DNA from: Capsicum annuum
Lineage: Eukaryota; Streptophyta; Magnoliopsida; Solanales; Solanaceae
Direction of reading: 5' to 3'
NCBI RefSeq assembly: GCF_002878395.1
Contig: NC_061116.1
Span: 118,801,019 to 118,865,018, forward strand
Length of the DNA stretch: 64,000 bases
The translations under genes and the position numbers were made by a program. Of the stretch, positions 25,597 through 37,182 are shown piece after piece. Every line of letters begins with the position of its first letter. The stretch's first letter is position 1. The notes below the pieces were generated by a model that searched no databases, was not told where the DNA came from, and saw only the letters and a program-made list of their open reading frames with translations.

Positions 25597-25730
25597 TGCC
25601 TTGAGCCGGGGGTCTATCGGAAACAGCCTTTCTACTTCATCAGAGGTAGAGGTATGGACTGCGTACATCTTACCCCCCAGACCCCACTAGGTGGGAGTAC
25701 ACTGGGTTTTTTGTTGTTGTTGTTGTTGTT
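25597..25730 (+). repeat. RTE 3' tail shared with TS-type SINEs
   Basis: It contains ATCGGAAACAGCC, GGACTGCGTACATC, CCCCAGACCCCACTAGG and TACACTGGG, then a run of TTG units. Related tails occur at 16907-17017 and 31918-32049. In LINE biology the 3' tail is the site recognised by the element's own RT, which SINEs exploit. Confidence 0.85.
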
Positions 25731-26094
25731 GCTCTCTTTAAAGATCTAATGGAGAGAATCTATGTGTTAGATCCCGTAAAGAGAATCACTGTTTCCCAGG
25801 CATTAGAACACCCATTCATCACAATGAAGTGAATGCCAATTATGTTGTAACTCCCCAAATTTTTCAAATTCGTTATGTGTATTTAATTGATCTTGTTTTA
25901 TAGTAACTATTTTTTTATAGTGAAAACAATTATATTTTCTGTTCTCGTAAGATAACTTGCCACAAAGGCATTTCTCCGTTAAAGATGGTCACATTATAAA
26001 GTCATATAAAATATTTAAAAAGTTATCATTGCTCAATTGTTGTTGATGTTGCTCACGTGTTACTTTGGATACAAGTCTTGTCAGTTGAAGTAGT

Positions 26095-26215
26095 CTATGT
26101 TGCTCGGACTCTTCAAAAATGTCAGTAGGTGCGTGTCGGATTCGTCAAAAATAGTGTCTTTTTGGAGAATTCGACACGGGTGTGACATCAAAACTGAAGA
26201 GTCCGCGCAACTTAG
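26095..26215. mobile_element. 121-bp fold-back MITE
   Basis: The ends CTATGTTGCTCGGACTCTTC and GAAGAGTCCGCGCAACTTAG are inverted repeats differing at two positions, and the inner halves are also partly complementary. The flanks carry an exact 8-bp duplication, GAAGTAGT, at 26087-26094 and 26216-26223. Eight-bp duplications fit hAT-type transposition; Mutator-like (9 bp) is an alternative. It lies about 260 bp past the kinase pseudogene stop. The type is common in Solanaceae. Confidence 0.9.
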
Positions 26216-26364
26216 GAAGTAGTCATGTATGTGGCAAAAATAGATAATGACAGAAGTCCGGTTATTCACTTTGTCTGTGTAAATGAACCGTATCAATTTC
26301 TGTTTACTCAGAACTATGAATCTGTATGTGTCTATTTGCTTTTTCCTCGTATCTGCACTTCTGT

Positions 26365-28985
26365 TTTTTTTTTTGGTCAAACAGAAATTTTTTTATTTAA
26401 CCAAAAATGTCAACATTACATTTCTACCCGTCTCTTGGGACTCGGACTGGCCAGTCCTATATTTATTGCTCTATCTTGTCATATTTCTACTGATAATTAG
26501 CATTACATGATAATGACAGTCTTCTAAAACCATGTAATAGCAAGACTCTACACAAATCAGCTAGGAAATTTGTTCAGTTGTAGCAGTCTTGGCCTCCATT
26601 TAGGGTGTTGTTGTCCAGCACTATGTACCTGCACTGCAACTTCGTGTAGTCTTTGTATGCTCTCTTTGGCTATGTTCTTGAATCTTCTAGCATTTCTTTC
26701 AGCCCATAACTGATACACAGTTGCAACATCAGAATCCCAGAATGCCTGCTTGGGGTCTGCTGTTGTGTATTCTTGAAATCAACCATTCTACGTCTCCAGG
26801 TGTTCTATTGTATCCTAACCAGTGCAGCCCTCCTTTCCAGATCCTTGTGGAGTAGGGACATTCAAAATACAAATGTGCATGAGTTTCCATGATTTGCTCA
26901 CTGCATAGCACACATTCAACAGCTATTGTCTTGCTCCATTTCTGCACTTTGTCTGCAGTGCTTAGTCTTTGATGAATCTTTGTCTTGGCATTTGACCCTG
27001 TATCATAAGCAACCGACTCCATGCCACTTGAGGGTATTGCGGCAGCATACTCAAATAGCCCCTTTTTATTCTAAAGTTTGTAGGGCCACTAATTGCTTAT
27101 AGCTCTGTCTGGACAGTGCCCATACCATCTGGCCATTTTTTTGCCTCAAGGATTTTCCTTAATAACCAACTGGCTTGCTTTGGAACTTACAAAGTATCCA
27201 GACTGTTGTTTTTGGTCTAGTAAGTATGTATCCAAATCACCCACAGCCTATCCTACTTTTGCTTATTTGCCCATAACAGTTTACAAATTGCAGCTCCATT
27301 TCACCTGATTAGCTCAGTCACATTTAGTCCTCCTGCTCTTTGTGGCATGCATACCGTCTCTCAAGAAATCAGAGATTTTCTGGAACACTCATTACTACTT
27401 GTCCATAAGAATGTCCTGCAGACTGTAGTAACCAGTGTTAGGATCTTTTTAGGCCAGAGAAATATTTGAGGCAGTCTTCCACTATAGGAGAGGAGCTTGG
27501 ATGACCAACACTTTCCCCTTGCAATCATTTTTTCCACAATTGGCATGCATTGTTGGACTGATAGCTTCCTAGTTGAGAGAGGAAACCCTAAGTACTTAAA
27601 TGGCAGAGTACCTAGGGTCAGTCCCAAATCAACCAGTATTTTCTCCTTGATATCAGGATCCACTCCTGCAATATACAAGAAAATTTTTTCTAGATTGGCA
27701 TGCAATCCTGAAACAGCAGAAAACTGGTTGAATGTACTGAATAATAGTTTAATTGATATCTCATCAGCCCAGCAACACATTAACAAATCATCAGCAAAGC
27801 ATATGTGAATGATTCCAAGCTTCTCACACCTTGGATGATAATTGAATTGTGGATTCTTTCTCAATTGCTGCAAATTTCTACTTAGATATTCCATAGCTAG
27901 GACAAATAAGTAAGGGGACATTGGGCCCCCTTGCCTAAGTCCTTTTTTAGCTTGGAATAGTGGAGTCAAACTACCATTTAAGAGTAGACTATACTGCACT
28001 GTAGAGACACATTCCATTATCAGATCAACCAGTTTAGTTGGAATTCTAAACTTTAATAGCACCATTCTTAGAAATGGCCATTCTATTGAGTCATAGGCCT
28101 TCCTGATATCAACTTTGATAGTGCATATGACTGACACTCCTTTCCTGAGTAACCTTTCACTAATTCATGGGCTATTATAACATTGTTTAGGATACTCCTT
28201 CCTCCAATAAAAGCTGATTGAGCTGGGATGATCAGTTTATCTACTACAGTTTTGAGTCTGTTAGTGAGGATTCTAGTAATCAACTTATATATAGTAGTGC
28301 AGCAAGCTATGGGTTTGTATTCCTTAACATAGGAAGGATTGGATATTTTAGGGACCAGAGTGATAGTGGTAGCATTAATGCTTTTCAACATATTAATGCT
28401 TTTCAACATTTTACCATTCTCAAGGACCTGTAACACTCCTGCAGTCACCTCTTCTCCTATGATGGGCCCAAAAGCTTTGAAAAATTCTGCATTAAATCCA
28501 TCAATACTTGGACTTTTATCTACTGGCAGGTCCTTGATAGCCTTTTCTATATCCAATCTTGTCACTGGTAACAAGAGGTCTTGTTGTTGAAGTGCTGTTA
28601 AGCATGGTCCTTCCCTTGCAATCTCAAGATCTAGACAAGGCATTATTGTTGCTGATGTACCTAACATATTTTGAAAGAATTGCATAAATTCTTGTTGTAC
28701 TTGGGCCTGTCAGTTTTTCTCCTTGTTCAGTGTAGATAGATGAAATATTATTCCTTGCTTGTCTTGCTTTCAGATGTGCAAAGAAGTATTTTGAGTTCTT
28801 ATCCCCATATTTAATCCAAGTTGCTCTAGATTTCTGTCTCAATACCCTCTCATGTACTGCATCCCACTTCTGTTTCTGTAACCTCTTATCTCCCAATTTT
28901 ATATAATTGATCATTCATGTAGAATTTTATAGTCTTTTGTCTTTTTCTCAACTGTGTTTCTGCTCTCTTCTATTTTATATACTGG
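26365..28985 (-). mobile_element. L1 LINE, minus strand, 5'-truncated
   Basis: On the minus strand an ORF2-like coding region ends near 26570 and is followed by a 3' UTR and an 11-A tail (26366-26376). The coding parts are listed separately. The 5' half, with ORF1 and endonuclease, is absent. A clear target duplication was not found. Confidence 0.8.
26570..28960 (-). pseudogene. L1 ORF2 RT and zinc-binding region, frameshifted
   Basis: Pieces in order from high coordinates: pre-RT region (SRATWIKYGDKNSKYFFAHL, 28624-28914); RT N-terminus (KDLPVDKSPSIDGFNAEFF, NRLKTVVDKLIIPAQSAFIG, 28083-28685); RT core (VDIRKAYDSIEWPFL, KKGLRQGGPMSPYLFVLAME, catalytic CFADDLLM, 27361-28137); zf-RVT (TADKVQKWSKT, CVLCSEQIMETHAHLYFEC, 26729-27022); and the tail WAERNARRFKNIAKES. 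The catalytic FADD motif survives. Frameshifts near 28650, 28110 and about 27200 break it, so no enzyme can be made. Confidence 0.9.
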
Positions 28986-29974
28986 CTAGCATCCCCGATT
29001 CATTGAAAGTGTAAACTACTTTTTCCTTCAGGATATCCATCAGGGATGTGGGGCAAGATTCAATGATTTAGATGCTTATTAATACTGTGACACCTTCTAA
29101 ATATTGTGGCTCTCTTGATTCCTCTTCTTCTCTTTTCGAATTTATTTTTCTATTTAGTTGAATTTGGTTTTGCACTAAAAGTTGCACTCCTGAGGATTGC
29201 GCAAGTTACGGCCTCTTAGGCTAGAAACGTTAAGCTACCACGAGCCGTATTTCCTCTATTTGGTGTCACTGTTCTTTTTTTCTTTCTAATTCTTAATTTT
29301 CTTCGTCAAAAGTATTTTCTAATGTAGTTGCATTACATCTGATCCATGGTGTGGTCATCCTGGAGCAATATATGACTGGAGATGATTAGATGGATCCTTG
29401 AAATGAGAGTTGTTTCATTGAGTTCTCAATTTTATTCTGTTGCTGTTTATTTTGTAAGAATAATTTATTCTTCATTCTGTCGGGTGTATTGATTTTCTTT
29501 TTCTCTTGCTAGGGCGTGGCTTCATGCTTCTAAAGTTCCAGTAAGTGTCCTTTGAATTTTATTTCTGGAAACCTCGGTGTAATGTAATTCTTCAAAAAAA
29601 TCTTTGCTGTAATAAGTGGATATCTTCTAGAGAGCTGATAATTTTGATCAACTAACTCAATCCTTGCTACTCATAATAGAAAATGACCTACATGGAACCG
29701 TTTGATTGAAATTCTTAGTTAATTTGTAATAATGAAATCGGAATTGGCCTTTTGACTCTCACAAAAATAAACAAAGACAAAAATTGGCATTTTGAATAGA
29801 ATATATCTCAAGCTTCAGTTGTCCGTTTTGCCAGCTTGAATCTTCGATGCTGTTTAGAAGTTGATATATGTGAAAATTAAGTTATCAAGAGGAATTTTTT
29901 CTTCATCCAATTGCTTTTTTTTTCTTTTATTTTTTGTGATGGTGGTGTATTTGATTGTCTCGTATGCACCCTCT
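28986..29974. other. No recognisable gene
   Basis: AT-rich sequence with no long frame, repeat family or RNA gene that I recognise. It may be an old flank of the kinase locus. Confidence 0.4.
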
Positions 29975-30110
29975 ACAGCTCCACCAATTCCACCTAGTAC
30001 TGATAACTCTATCCATCAAGACTTAGGCAGATGAAACGAAATTCATAGTGTTTTTTCCTCCATTGATATCTAAACCTGAAACATCATGCTTTGGCCACAC
30101 CCTTGGGTTT
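29975..30110 (-). mobile_element. Degenerate tRNA-derived SINE
   Basis: The minus strand begins CCCAAGGGTGTGGCC, keeping part of a pol III A box. A worn B box (GGTTTAGATATC against GGTTCAAATCC) follows, then CACTATGAATTTCG and a TCCACC-rich end. The layout matches a SINE type I know from Solanaceae. There is a deletion between the boxes. Confidence 0.45.
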
Positions 30111-30385
30111 TAATTGATTCGCTTCTTGTTTTAAGTTGAAGTCCTTACTTCCTTTTAGAAAAACTTTACTCCATTTTGGTGGAAAAAGATCTCACACTTT
30201 CCACCCCTTATGTTATGCTTATAATGATTCGTGGATGTCTAAGTATAGAGTTATTTTGGGTTGTGAAAATGATCTTAGGAGTATCGATTTAATTTCTAAA
30301 AAATGACCTTCTCAATAAAATTTTTATGTTGATAGTATGATGTGGCATGCCACTTGAGTCAGAGGCTTCTTTGATGTGTATCTTA

Positions 30386-31747
30386 CACACTGTTTGGATG
30401 GTGGTTTTTCATGATATGATATGGTATGGTTATTAGGAGAACTATGTTTGTTTTGATTGTTTCTTAAAATGTATGATATGATTTAATTTTATGGTTTGGT
30501 AATCATGAAAACCACCATTTTGTTAACCATCAATTAGGTGGTATCCCATGATTTCCTTACTTTTTTTCAATTATGTCCTTATTTAATATTATATAATATT
30601 ATTTTATCCTTTACCCTATCTTATTTAATTCTACCTACTATCCCGATTCCCACCCCACGACCCCTGTCCACCACACATCCCCACCCCCTAAAAAAATATA
30701 TTTTTTAAATTTCTCTTTTAAAATTTTTTAAATTTATTCTTATCCTACCACCTACCCCGATCCCACTACCCGTAACCCATTTTTTTTAAAAATTATTATT
30801 TAAAAAAATTCAAAACTTTTTCTTACCCCAACCTCACCCATCCCTACCCCTCACCCACCACCTAGCAGCGCTAATTTTTTATTTTTAAAATTTATTTTTT
30901 AAAAAAATTTCTTACTCCACCCACACTCCCTATCAGGCCCCCAGCGGCCCCATAATTATTTTAATGTATTTTTTAAAAAAATTCAAAATTTATTTTCATA
31001 CCCACCCCGTACCCCTCCCCCCACTCCACTACCCCCACCCCTAATTTTTTTTTTTAAAAATAATTCATATTTTTTTTTACCCCACCCCTTATCCTATTAA
31101 TTCTCATTGTTTTACGTTAAATGTATACAAATATTTTTAAAAATATTTTTTTATTTGTGTAACAAACACAAGAAATTAAGTAAGAAATAATTTATATTTC
31201 TAATTTTTTTTTGTGGCGGGGGGGGGGGGGGGAGGGGATTTCAATACGAACCCACCCATATCATACACAAAATATGCATTTAAATTTTGTACTTATCATT
31301 GATGGTCACGTCTCAAAATACCAAAAGAAAATGAAATTTGTTACTATAAAAAATGTATCCGACTACATTTAGTTAGATCTACTCGCTAATTGATTTTGTT
31401 AGAGTTAACATGAATTTTAACAACTTTATATATTTACATGGCATAATTTATGACAAATATGAAGAAGAAAAATAGTTTATTAATAATTATTGATAAATTT
31501 AACATTTATAATAGTTAAGGGCATTTTAGTAAACTTACCACTTACGATACAATATCATACCATCAAACCAAATAATAAAGCTGTTATTAAACAATAGTGG
31601 ATGATACAATCTATCTAAATATTATATTTTACAGTACTATACAACACAATATCATACCATACCATATCATACCATACCATACTATACCATACCATACAGT
31701 GCCGTACATTATGAAACCATGGCAAACCACCATCCAAACAAATACTT
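30386..31747. mobile_element. Large fold-back element (hAT-like non-autonomous)
   Basis: TGTTTGGATGGTGGTTT at 30391-30407 is exactly inverted at about 31723-31739. Subterminal ATGGTATGG / CCATACCAT arrays sit inside both ends (30410-30430 and 31640-31700). The interior alternates AT-rich blocks with C-rich blocks such as CCCACCCC and has no coding. Ends of this kind occur in plant hAT-type MITEs. A target duplication is not clear. Confidence 0.65.
31218..31232. repeat. G homopolymer, 15 nt
   Basis: Fifteen G residues, then A and four more G, inside the fold-back element. Confidence 0.9.
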
Positions 31748-31917
31748 AGGGTGGGGGTGGGGGGTTGGTATCTAAAAAGGATGTTTTTGGAATGTTATTC
31801 TAACATTAGTGCAAATGGATGCGAGGGAGAGGCTCTTACTTTCTTTAGAATTGAACATAGAATTGGTTTCCTTATAATTTTAAAAACATTCCCTTTACTA
31901 TTTCTTTCTAGACTGTT

Positions 31918-32049
31918 GTATCTTGAGCCCAGGGTCTATCTGAAACAACCTCTCTGTCTCACATCTGAGGTAGTGTTATGGACTGCGTACACCTACCCTC
32001 CCCAGACCTCACTTGGTGGGAATTTATTGGGTATATTGTTGTAGTAGTT
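31918..32049 (+). mobile_element. RTE LINE / TS-SINE 3' tail
   Basis: TTGAGCCCAGGGTCTATC, AACAACCTCTCTG, GGACTGCGTACACC and CCTCCCCAGACCTCACTTGG match the RTE tail at 25597, ending in TTGTAG units. Upstream sequence shows neither RT coding nor a tRNA-like head, so this is a truncated copy. Confidence 0.75.
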
Positions 32050-32167
32050 TTAACAACACCTTTGTGGATTGGAATGACACTTACCTCAACTTTAACCCTT
32101 GATGAAAGGTGTCAAGAGAAGTTATCAAGCAATGGATATTTTTTATTGGGTAACTGGTATGATTTGC

Positions 32168-34418
32168 TGTTACGATCCGAGGCTACCCCCTAGTAGCGAC
32201 AACGGTGCTTACGGTCATAAGTGACCACAAGCTAACCCATGAGCTAGTAATTTCTCTGAGCATCGAATATCATAATAATAAAGGACATGCGCGGAAAATA
32301 ACTGATAAATGCATAAGGTCAGAATACTGAAAATATGATAAATTCAAAAGTCTGTAACGTTTGATAAAATACTGAAACATAACTGATAAGACTGATGAAC
32401 TGACCAATTGTTCAAATGACTATCTAAATGTCTGAAAGCCTTTAAATTGATTGAGGAGTTGATGGTATTGGATCCAACTGACTCCAACTGACTAACTAAC
32501 TAGAAATACAAAAATAACTGAATAAATATAATAGGTCCTCGATAGATGAAGACTCACCACTGCTACTGTTGCTGAAGCGCTGGACTGGCTAAGTACGATC
32601 GGGAAACTGAGCATTGAAACCTATGATATAAGACATCATAACACAAATAAAAGTATGCGGTCAGTACTTCGAATGTATTGGCATATGCGATGAGAATAGG
32701 CTGAAATGTATGGGGTACTGTACATGCAAAATAAGGACTAACTGTATAGCATGAGATAACTGAACATGAATGCATGGAAACTAAAATATCTGAGAATGCA
32801 AGACCAAGAATATATATATATATATATATATAAATTTCTAAAATAATCTGTAAACTGAAATACTGAAAATCTGATAACTGAATGACTGGTAATCTTTATG
32901 CTTTGGTCAAGCTGAATTCTGGAATGAATACCACACTGAGACTATGGGAGGTATCATCTAACTGACATGCCCCAATCTGAGCTAATTAGGGTCCAACCTA
33001 TAACCCTAGTTGGAAGGTTGTCAGTACCATGCCATGGGTACTAACACTGGCTGTGTGGATACACTAAACTAGTGTCCCGATGGACTAAGGAGTCACCCTA
33101 TACTGGCAGGAAACTCATGTGATATGTCAACCCTAAACTGGTAGGAAGACATCTCAAACCTACGCTAGCTACGTAGTTCGGTAACTCAGGGATTGCTACT
33201 AAGGGTCAAACCTTAAACTGGCAGAAATACCCCCATCCCTGGATTCGCTCAGTGCTGAATCCTACTCTCAACTGAATGACACTGTTTACTAAACTGAACT
33301 AAGCTTAACTGAGAAAACAACTGATCATATCAACTAACTGAATGACAATGCTCATGGTTTATCTGAAATCATTCTGAAGATACTAAAATTATGTAAAAAA
33401 CTACGTACTGGGCATTCATAACCCACCAGCATTGAATGGAAATAACAATGATGACATATAATGCTTTAAAATCCATGATAGGGGATGATTGCTAAAAAAC
33501 CCAACATTTAGACATTTCATCAAACACATGAGAGTCATGAATTTAAGCATGGTAATGGGTAAAACATGCAAGGATAACATGATTACAATAGTAAAACCAT
33601 GAATTAGGGATTTCAATATGAAGATTTCAATATTCAAAACATGTAATGGCTCATCCCATCAAAAACACTTGCAAACATAACTAAAAATCAAAATCAATAA
33701 TAGCTTCATGGAGATAATTCAACTTGAACATGCAAAAACTCATAATTTAAAACTAAAAAGGGATTCTTGGACTCCATGGGTGGAAAGGGCCCATGGATGA
33801 ACATCACACATACCTCAATGATCAAATCATGAAGATTCTGCAGATTAGAAACTTGAATTCCTTGATTGCTTGAGAATGGTTAGGGTTTGTTCTTGAGAAA
33901 GATGAAGGATTTCTTGAGAAGATTTGTGATTAAAAGAGAAAATAATGCACTTTAGGGACCTAAATTTCATGTTATGGACTGATTGAGTGAAGGGACAAGA
34001 CCCAAATGCCCTTAAAATATAAAAAATTAGAAGCTGGCCACAATGGAGGGCGCGACGTGGGCTCCAGAGCGTCGAAATGGAGGGCGCAACGCGGGCTATG
34101 GCACATGGTCTGGACCGGTGCACTAAAGCCGTGGCACGGACTAATCCCAGTGTTGCCACTATTTTGGGCTTCCAAACATGCCCTTACGCTCGTCTAAAAA
34201 TTTTGAAACTCACCTGAGATGTACTTTTAACATCCCTAATCATGAATTAACTCAAAAATTAAAAGTTCGAGGTCGGAAAGACCAAAAATAAAATCATCAA
34301 AGTTCAGGGGTCTTGGAAATGACTAAGCCCCCAATACTTTACCAAATTTTCAAGTTTTGGACCCTCTTAATATGCAACTGAGTGATGAAATGAGATAAGA
34401 CATTTACGGGCTATTACA
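32168..34418 (-). mobile_element. Solo Gypsy LTR with exact 5-bp target duplication
   Basis: The element runs from TGTTACGATCC to CTATTACA and is flanked by TTTGC on both sides (32163-32167 and 34419-34423). No primer site, polypurine tract or coding accompanies it, so it is a solo LTR left by LTR-LTR recombination. Text near 32200 and 33000 matches, inverted, the LTR ending at 53635, which places it on the minus strand. It contains a TA run (32811-32832) and a GC-rich GGAGGGCGCGACG-type repeat at about 34045-34150. Its short frames are shadows. Confidence 0.92.
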
Positions 34419-34429
34419 TTTGCGTTCTT

Positions 34430-36295
34430 CAGCATTAAGGGTAAGGGTATGCTACTGACCAACAAAAAAGAGAAGCAATTACAAGTCTCCTATTAAGTCC
34501 ACTATTTGCTATGTATCTACTATACATAGTTATTTACGACAAAAAGGCAAATATACAATACAATTCCGTTTAACTCTGTGAATAGAATTGGACCTATCTT
34601 CAAAACATATTCCGTTTCTCTCTAACCACACAAACCACCATATGCATGATGGGACTAATCTCCATTATTTAGTTTGACTTTTACTACCTCCCATCCTAAT
34701 CCAGCAACTCAATAGGTCTGAAGTTGGCATGGTCCAACTATAGCTTGTTATGTTGCATAAGAGGTTCCATAGTTGTGTAATGAAAATGCGATATAAAAAG
34801 AGATATTTTTTTGCTTCTCCTGTCATATTACACAATAAAAATTTGGGAACTAGCTGTCTGCCTTTCTTCCATAATACTTCTTGGGTTAAGCATGCCTTTT
34901 TAATCACTAATTAAAAAATTTACCTTGGTGTGGAGATAATACTTTTCCAAAAATAATTCCAGTGATATTGATTACCCCCCAATACTTCTAGACCTCTTTT
35001 ATATGCACTACTTACTATGAAGGCTCCATCCTAGCTATGTTTCCACAACGACTGCCACTGGAGTGATAGTGATGGCCTCTCCTAACTTTCCAAGTAAGGT
35101 AGCTATCCTATCTACTTCCAAATCATTTAGCAACCTTCTGAAAGAGATGTCCCATCCCTGTAATGATCAACAATCACTCACTTCAGCTTTTGGATTTGCA
35201 CATATCTAGAAGAGGACAGGAAATTGATCAAAGAAATAACAAAATTAAAATACGAAAAGTAAAAGAATAAAAGGGTAGAGATAGATATATAGACACAAAG
35301 AAGATAAGAGAATCAAGAAATAAAGAGTATATTAAACTCTAAAACCCCAAATTCAACTATCAACAAGCACCAATCTCTTATGAATCTCTTATGTTGACTA
35401 CAAAAGAATCGAAACGCCCTTATAATCACCGTTTCTAAACAAAATGCAACATAACCTTTTCCAAGCTCTTAAACACTCTCTCAAGAGTTTTCATCTTTAA
35501 TCAACATCTATAAACTAAGGAAATAACCTAAGATATCTAATATTTATAGCCTTGAGCTATTTAGTACATAAGTAGGCCGAAAAGTGACCCAAATTAACCA
35601 AAATGCAATGCAACCCACTTTGGCATCTGTTTAAGTAGATGGGGTGCACCTTGGGAGCATATGCTACTGTTTTGAACTTCCTAAGCAGGTCAGGCGCACC
35701 TTGGGGACACCTGGGGTGCAAGTCTCCTCTGAGGGGCTTTTTAGACCCATTTCACACTCCTTTGACTCCTCCAAGACCCTTTGGTCCTTAGTGTATATTT
35801 TGGGTACTTATAAAACACTTTTTAAATAGTATATAGATGGATTGTAACATATCTAACTTTTTTAACATCATGGGAGTGTTTGTAGTCCTCGGGCTTGCTT
35901 CCTTATTAAGGTCTTGGAATAAATTCGACCTTTAGCTCCAAGCTATCCTCCCTACCCAGTGTTGAGATTTTGAGAGCTCAAAATAGTTCCCAAAATATAT
36001 CCTTGCCTCCCATATATGACCATGGCTTGGGTATCTTCGTGTCGGCCTTGGATTATAGTCCTTGAAAGTTTGATGCCGATTTGGCTAGTATTAGAAGTTG
36101 ATCAATCCATCCATCATGCCAGAAGCTTGTATTGATTCCATTGATACTTAGTTTGGCTTCCATTAGTTGCCATATATTCCTAATAGTTCTCCACACACCC
36201 ACACTATAAGGATCAGAGACTATCCTTGGATAGCAAGGATTGATTTTTGGAGTAGAAAAAACATAACCGAGAGAAAAAAAGGTTCTTAAACTCAT
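34430..36295 (-). pseudogene. L1 LINE 3' half, split by an insertion
   Basis: Minus-strand order: VWRTIRNIWQLMEAKLS and NTSFWHDGWID (36053-36295); FRRLLNDLEVDRIATLLGKL near 35030-35160 once frames are followed; then zf-RVT text FLLCNMTGEAKKYLF and LLSCWIRMGG (34665-34907); then a 3' end near 34430. These are consecutive segments of an L1 ORF2 C-terminal region, but 35159-35852 lies between them. Stops and frameshifts are frequent. Confidence 0.75.
35159..35852 (-). mobile_element. Putative solo LTR inside the L1
   Basis: The block starts TGTAATGATC and ends ATTGTAACA, so it is TG...CA on the minus strand. A TATA-like box (GGCTATAAATATT, about 35539-35551) also lies on the minus strand. It interrupts the continuous L1 domain order. 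A GC-rich stretch with GTGCACCTTGGG and GCGCACCTTGGGG sits at 35640-35720. No clear target duplication was seen, so another insertion type is possible. Confidence 0.5.
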
Positions 36296-36729
36296 GATAT
36301 GTGAGTTGATTTATGTAGCTAATTGTTTTAACATAGGACATTGAAATATGGGATTAGAAGGTGTAGATTTTTTAGGCATGAGTAAGAGTCTGTAGCTTGG
36401 GGAGTTGTAGATGAAGTAGTTTGAGTTTGGAGGGAGGGGAGATTTTTTTCTACTAAACCCATGGTAGGTTTTTGAGGTTGATTAAAAGGAAAATGTAGAA
36501 AAAGTTTGTGTCGTTTAGTGTAGTTGGTCTTCCTTATGGTGTGGACCTATCTCTTTGGGTGTGGAGATGGTGAACTTTAGGTTTTGTATCGCATGGATAG
36601 ATTTATCGACTATAATAACAAGTTGATTTTGCCTTTGTACCTTTGGAAGGTTGTCGACTAGTTTTCTTACTATAGAGACCAATTAATGTAGTGAAATCTC
36701 TAGTGATAGCAACTCAGGTAGGAAGGTGA

Positions 36730-37037
36730 ATCGACTTGGTTGGGGTATTTAGACATAGGACTTGGAACTTGGTCCCCCTTGCATTGATGTGGGTTATTTG
36801 GAAAGAGAAAAATAGAAGAGCTTTTGAGGGAGTAGAGTCTAGTTTTACTCGGCTGAGAAGGATGTATCTTCCTGTCACTTATTTTTTTTGGTGTACCAAT
36901 AAAGTTTCTTTTTATATAGAAGAGTGGATGGATTTTATATAGAATCATCTTTTATAGATTCCTTACTTTTTGGTTCCCTTGTATCTGGCAAACTCAGCCA
37001 TGTTTATGAATGAAATACTATTACGTTATCAAAAAAA
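36730..37037 (+). pseudogene. L1 LINE 3' end, plus strand
   Basis: The plus strand reads WNLVPLALMWVIWKEKNRRA, FEGVESSFTRL and FYIEEWMDFI, then a stop, a short 3' UTR ending AATGAAATACTATTACG and an A run at about 37031. These are the last residues of an L1 ORF2. The orientation is opposite to the neighbouring L1. 36300-36730 may be its decayed upstream part (a worn LPYGVDLSLWVW frame is seen) but cannot be called firmly. Confidence 0.75.
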
Positions 37038-37182
37038 ATTAGTTCTAACAAAAAGAAATTTTGTGAAGACATTACCGATTAGCTTGTCGAGAACAACCTA
37101 GAAGATGCCAATGCCATTTTTGTCGGTGTAGATGACTACACAACTAGATCCGTACTAACAAAAAGGTGGTTTATAACATGAC

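Larger units (their letters stand above)
21448..25730 (+). mobile_element. RTE-clade non-LTR retrotransposon (LINE)
   Basis: The element interrupts the final kinase exon: exon text stops at TTGGCTCT (21447) and resumes at GCTCTCTTTAAAG (25731), giving a GCTCT duplication. It has a GC-rich 5' region with CGGCGCCGAC and CT-repeat motifs, a 25-G run, one endonuclease-RT reading frame and a 3' tail ending in TTG repeats. Length is about 4.3 kb. The coding part has few lesions, so it may be younger than its surroundings. Confidence 0.9.

Noticed and set aside
33845..34197. Overlapping frames of 60-100 codons on both strands near 34 kb
   Set aside because: They lie in the GC-richer part of the solo LTR and match no domain.
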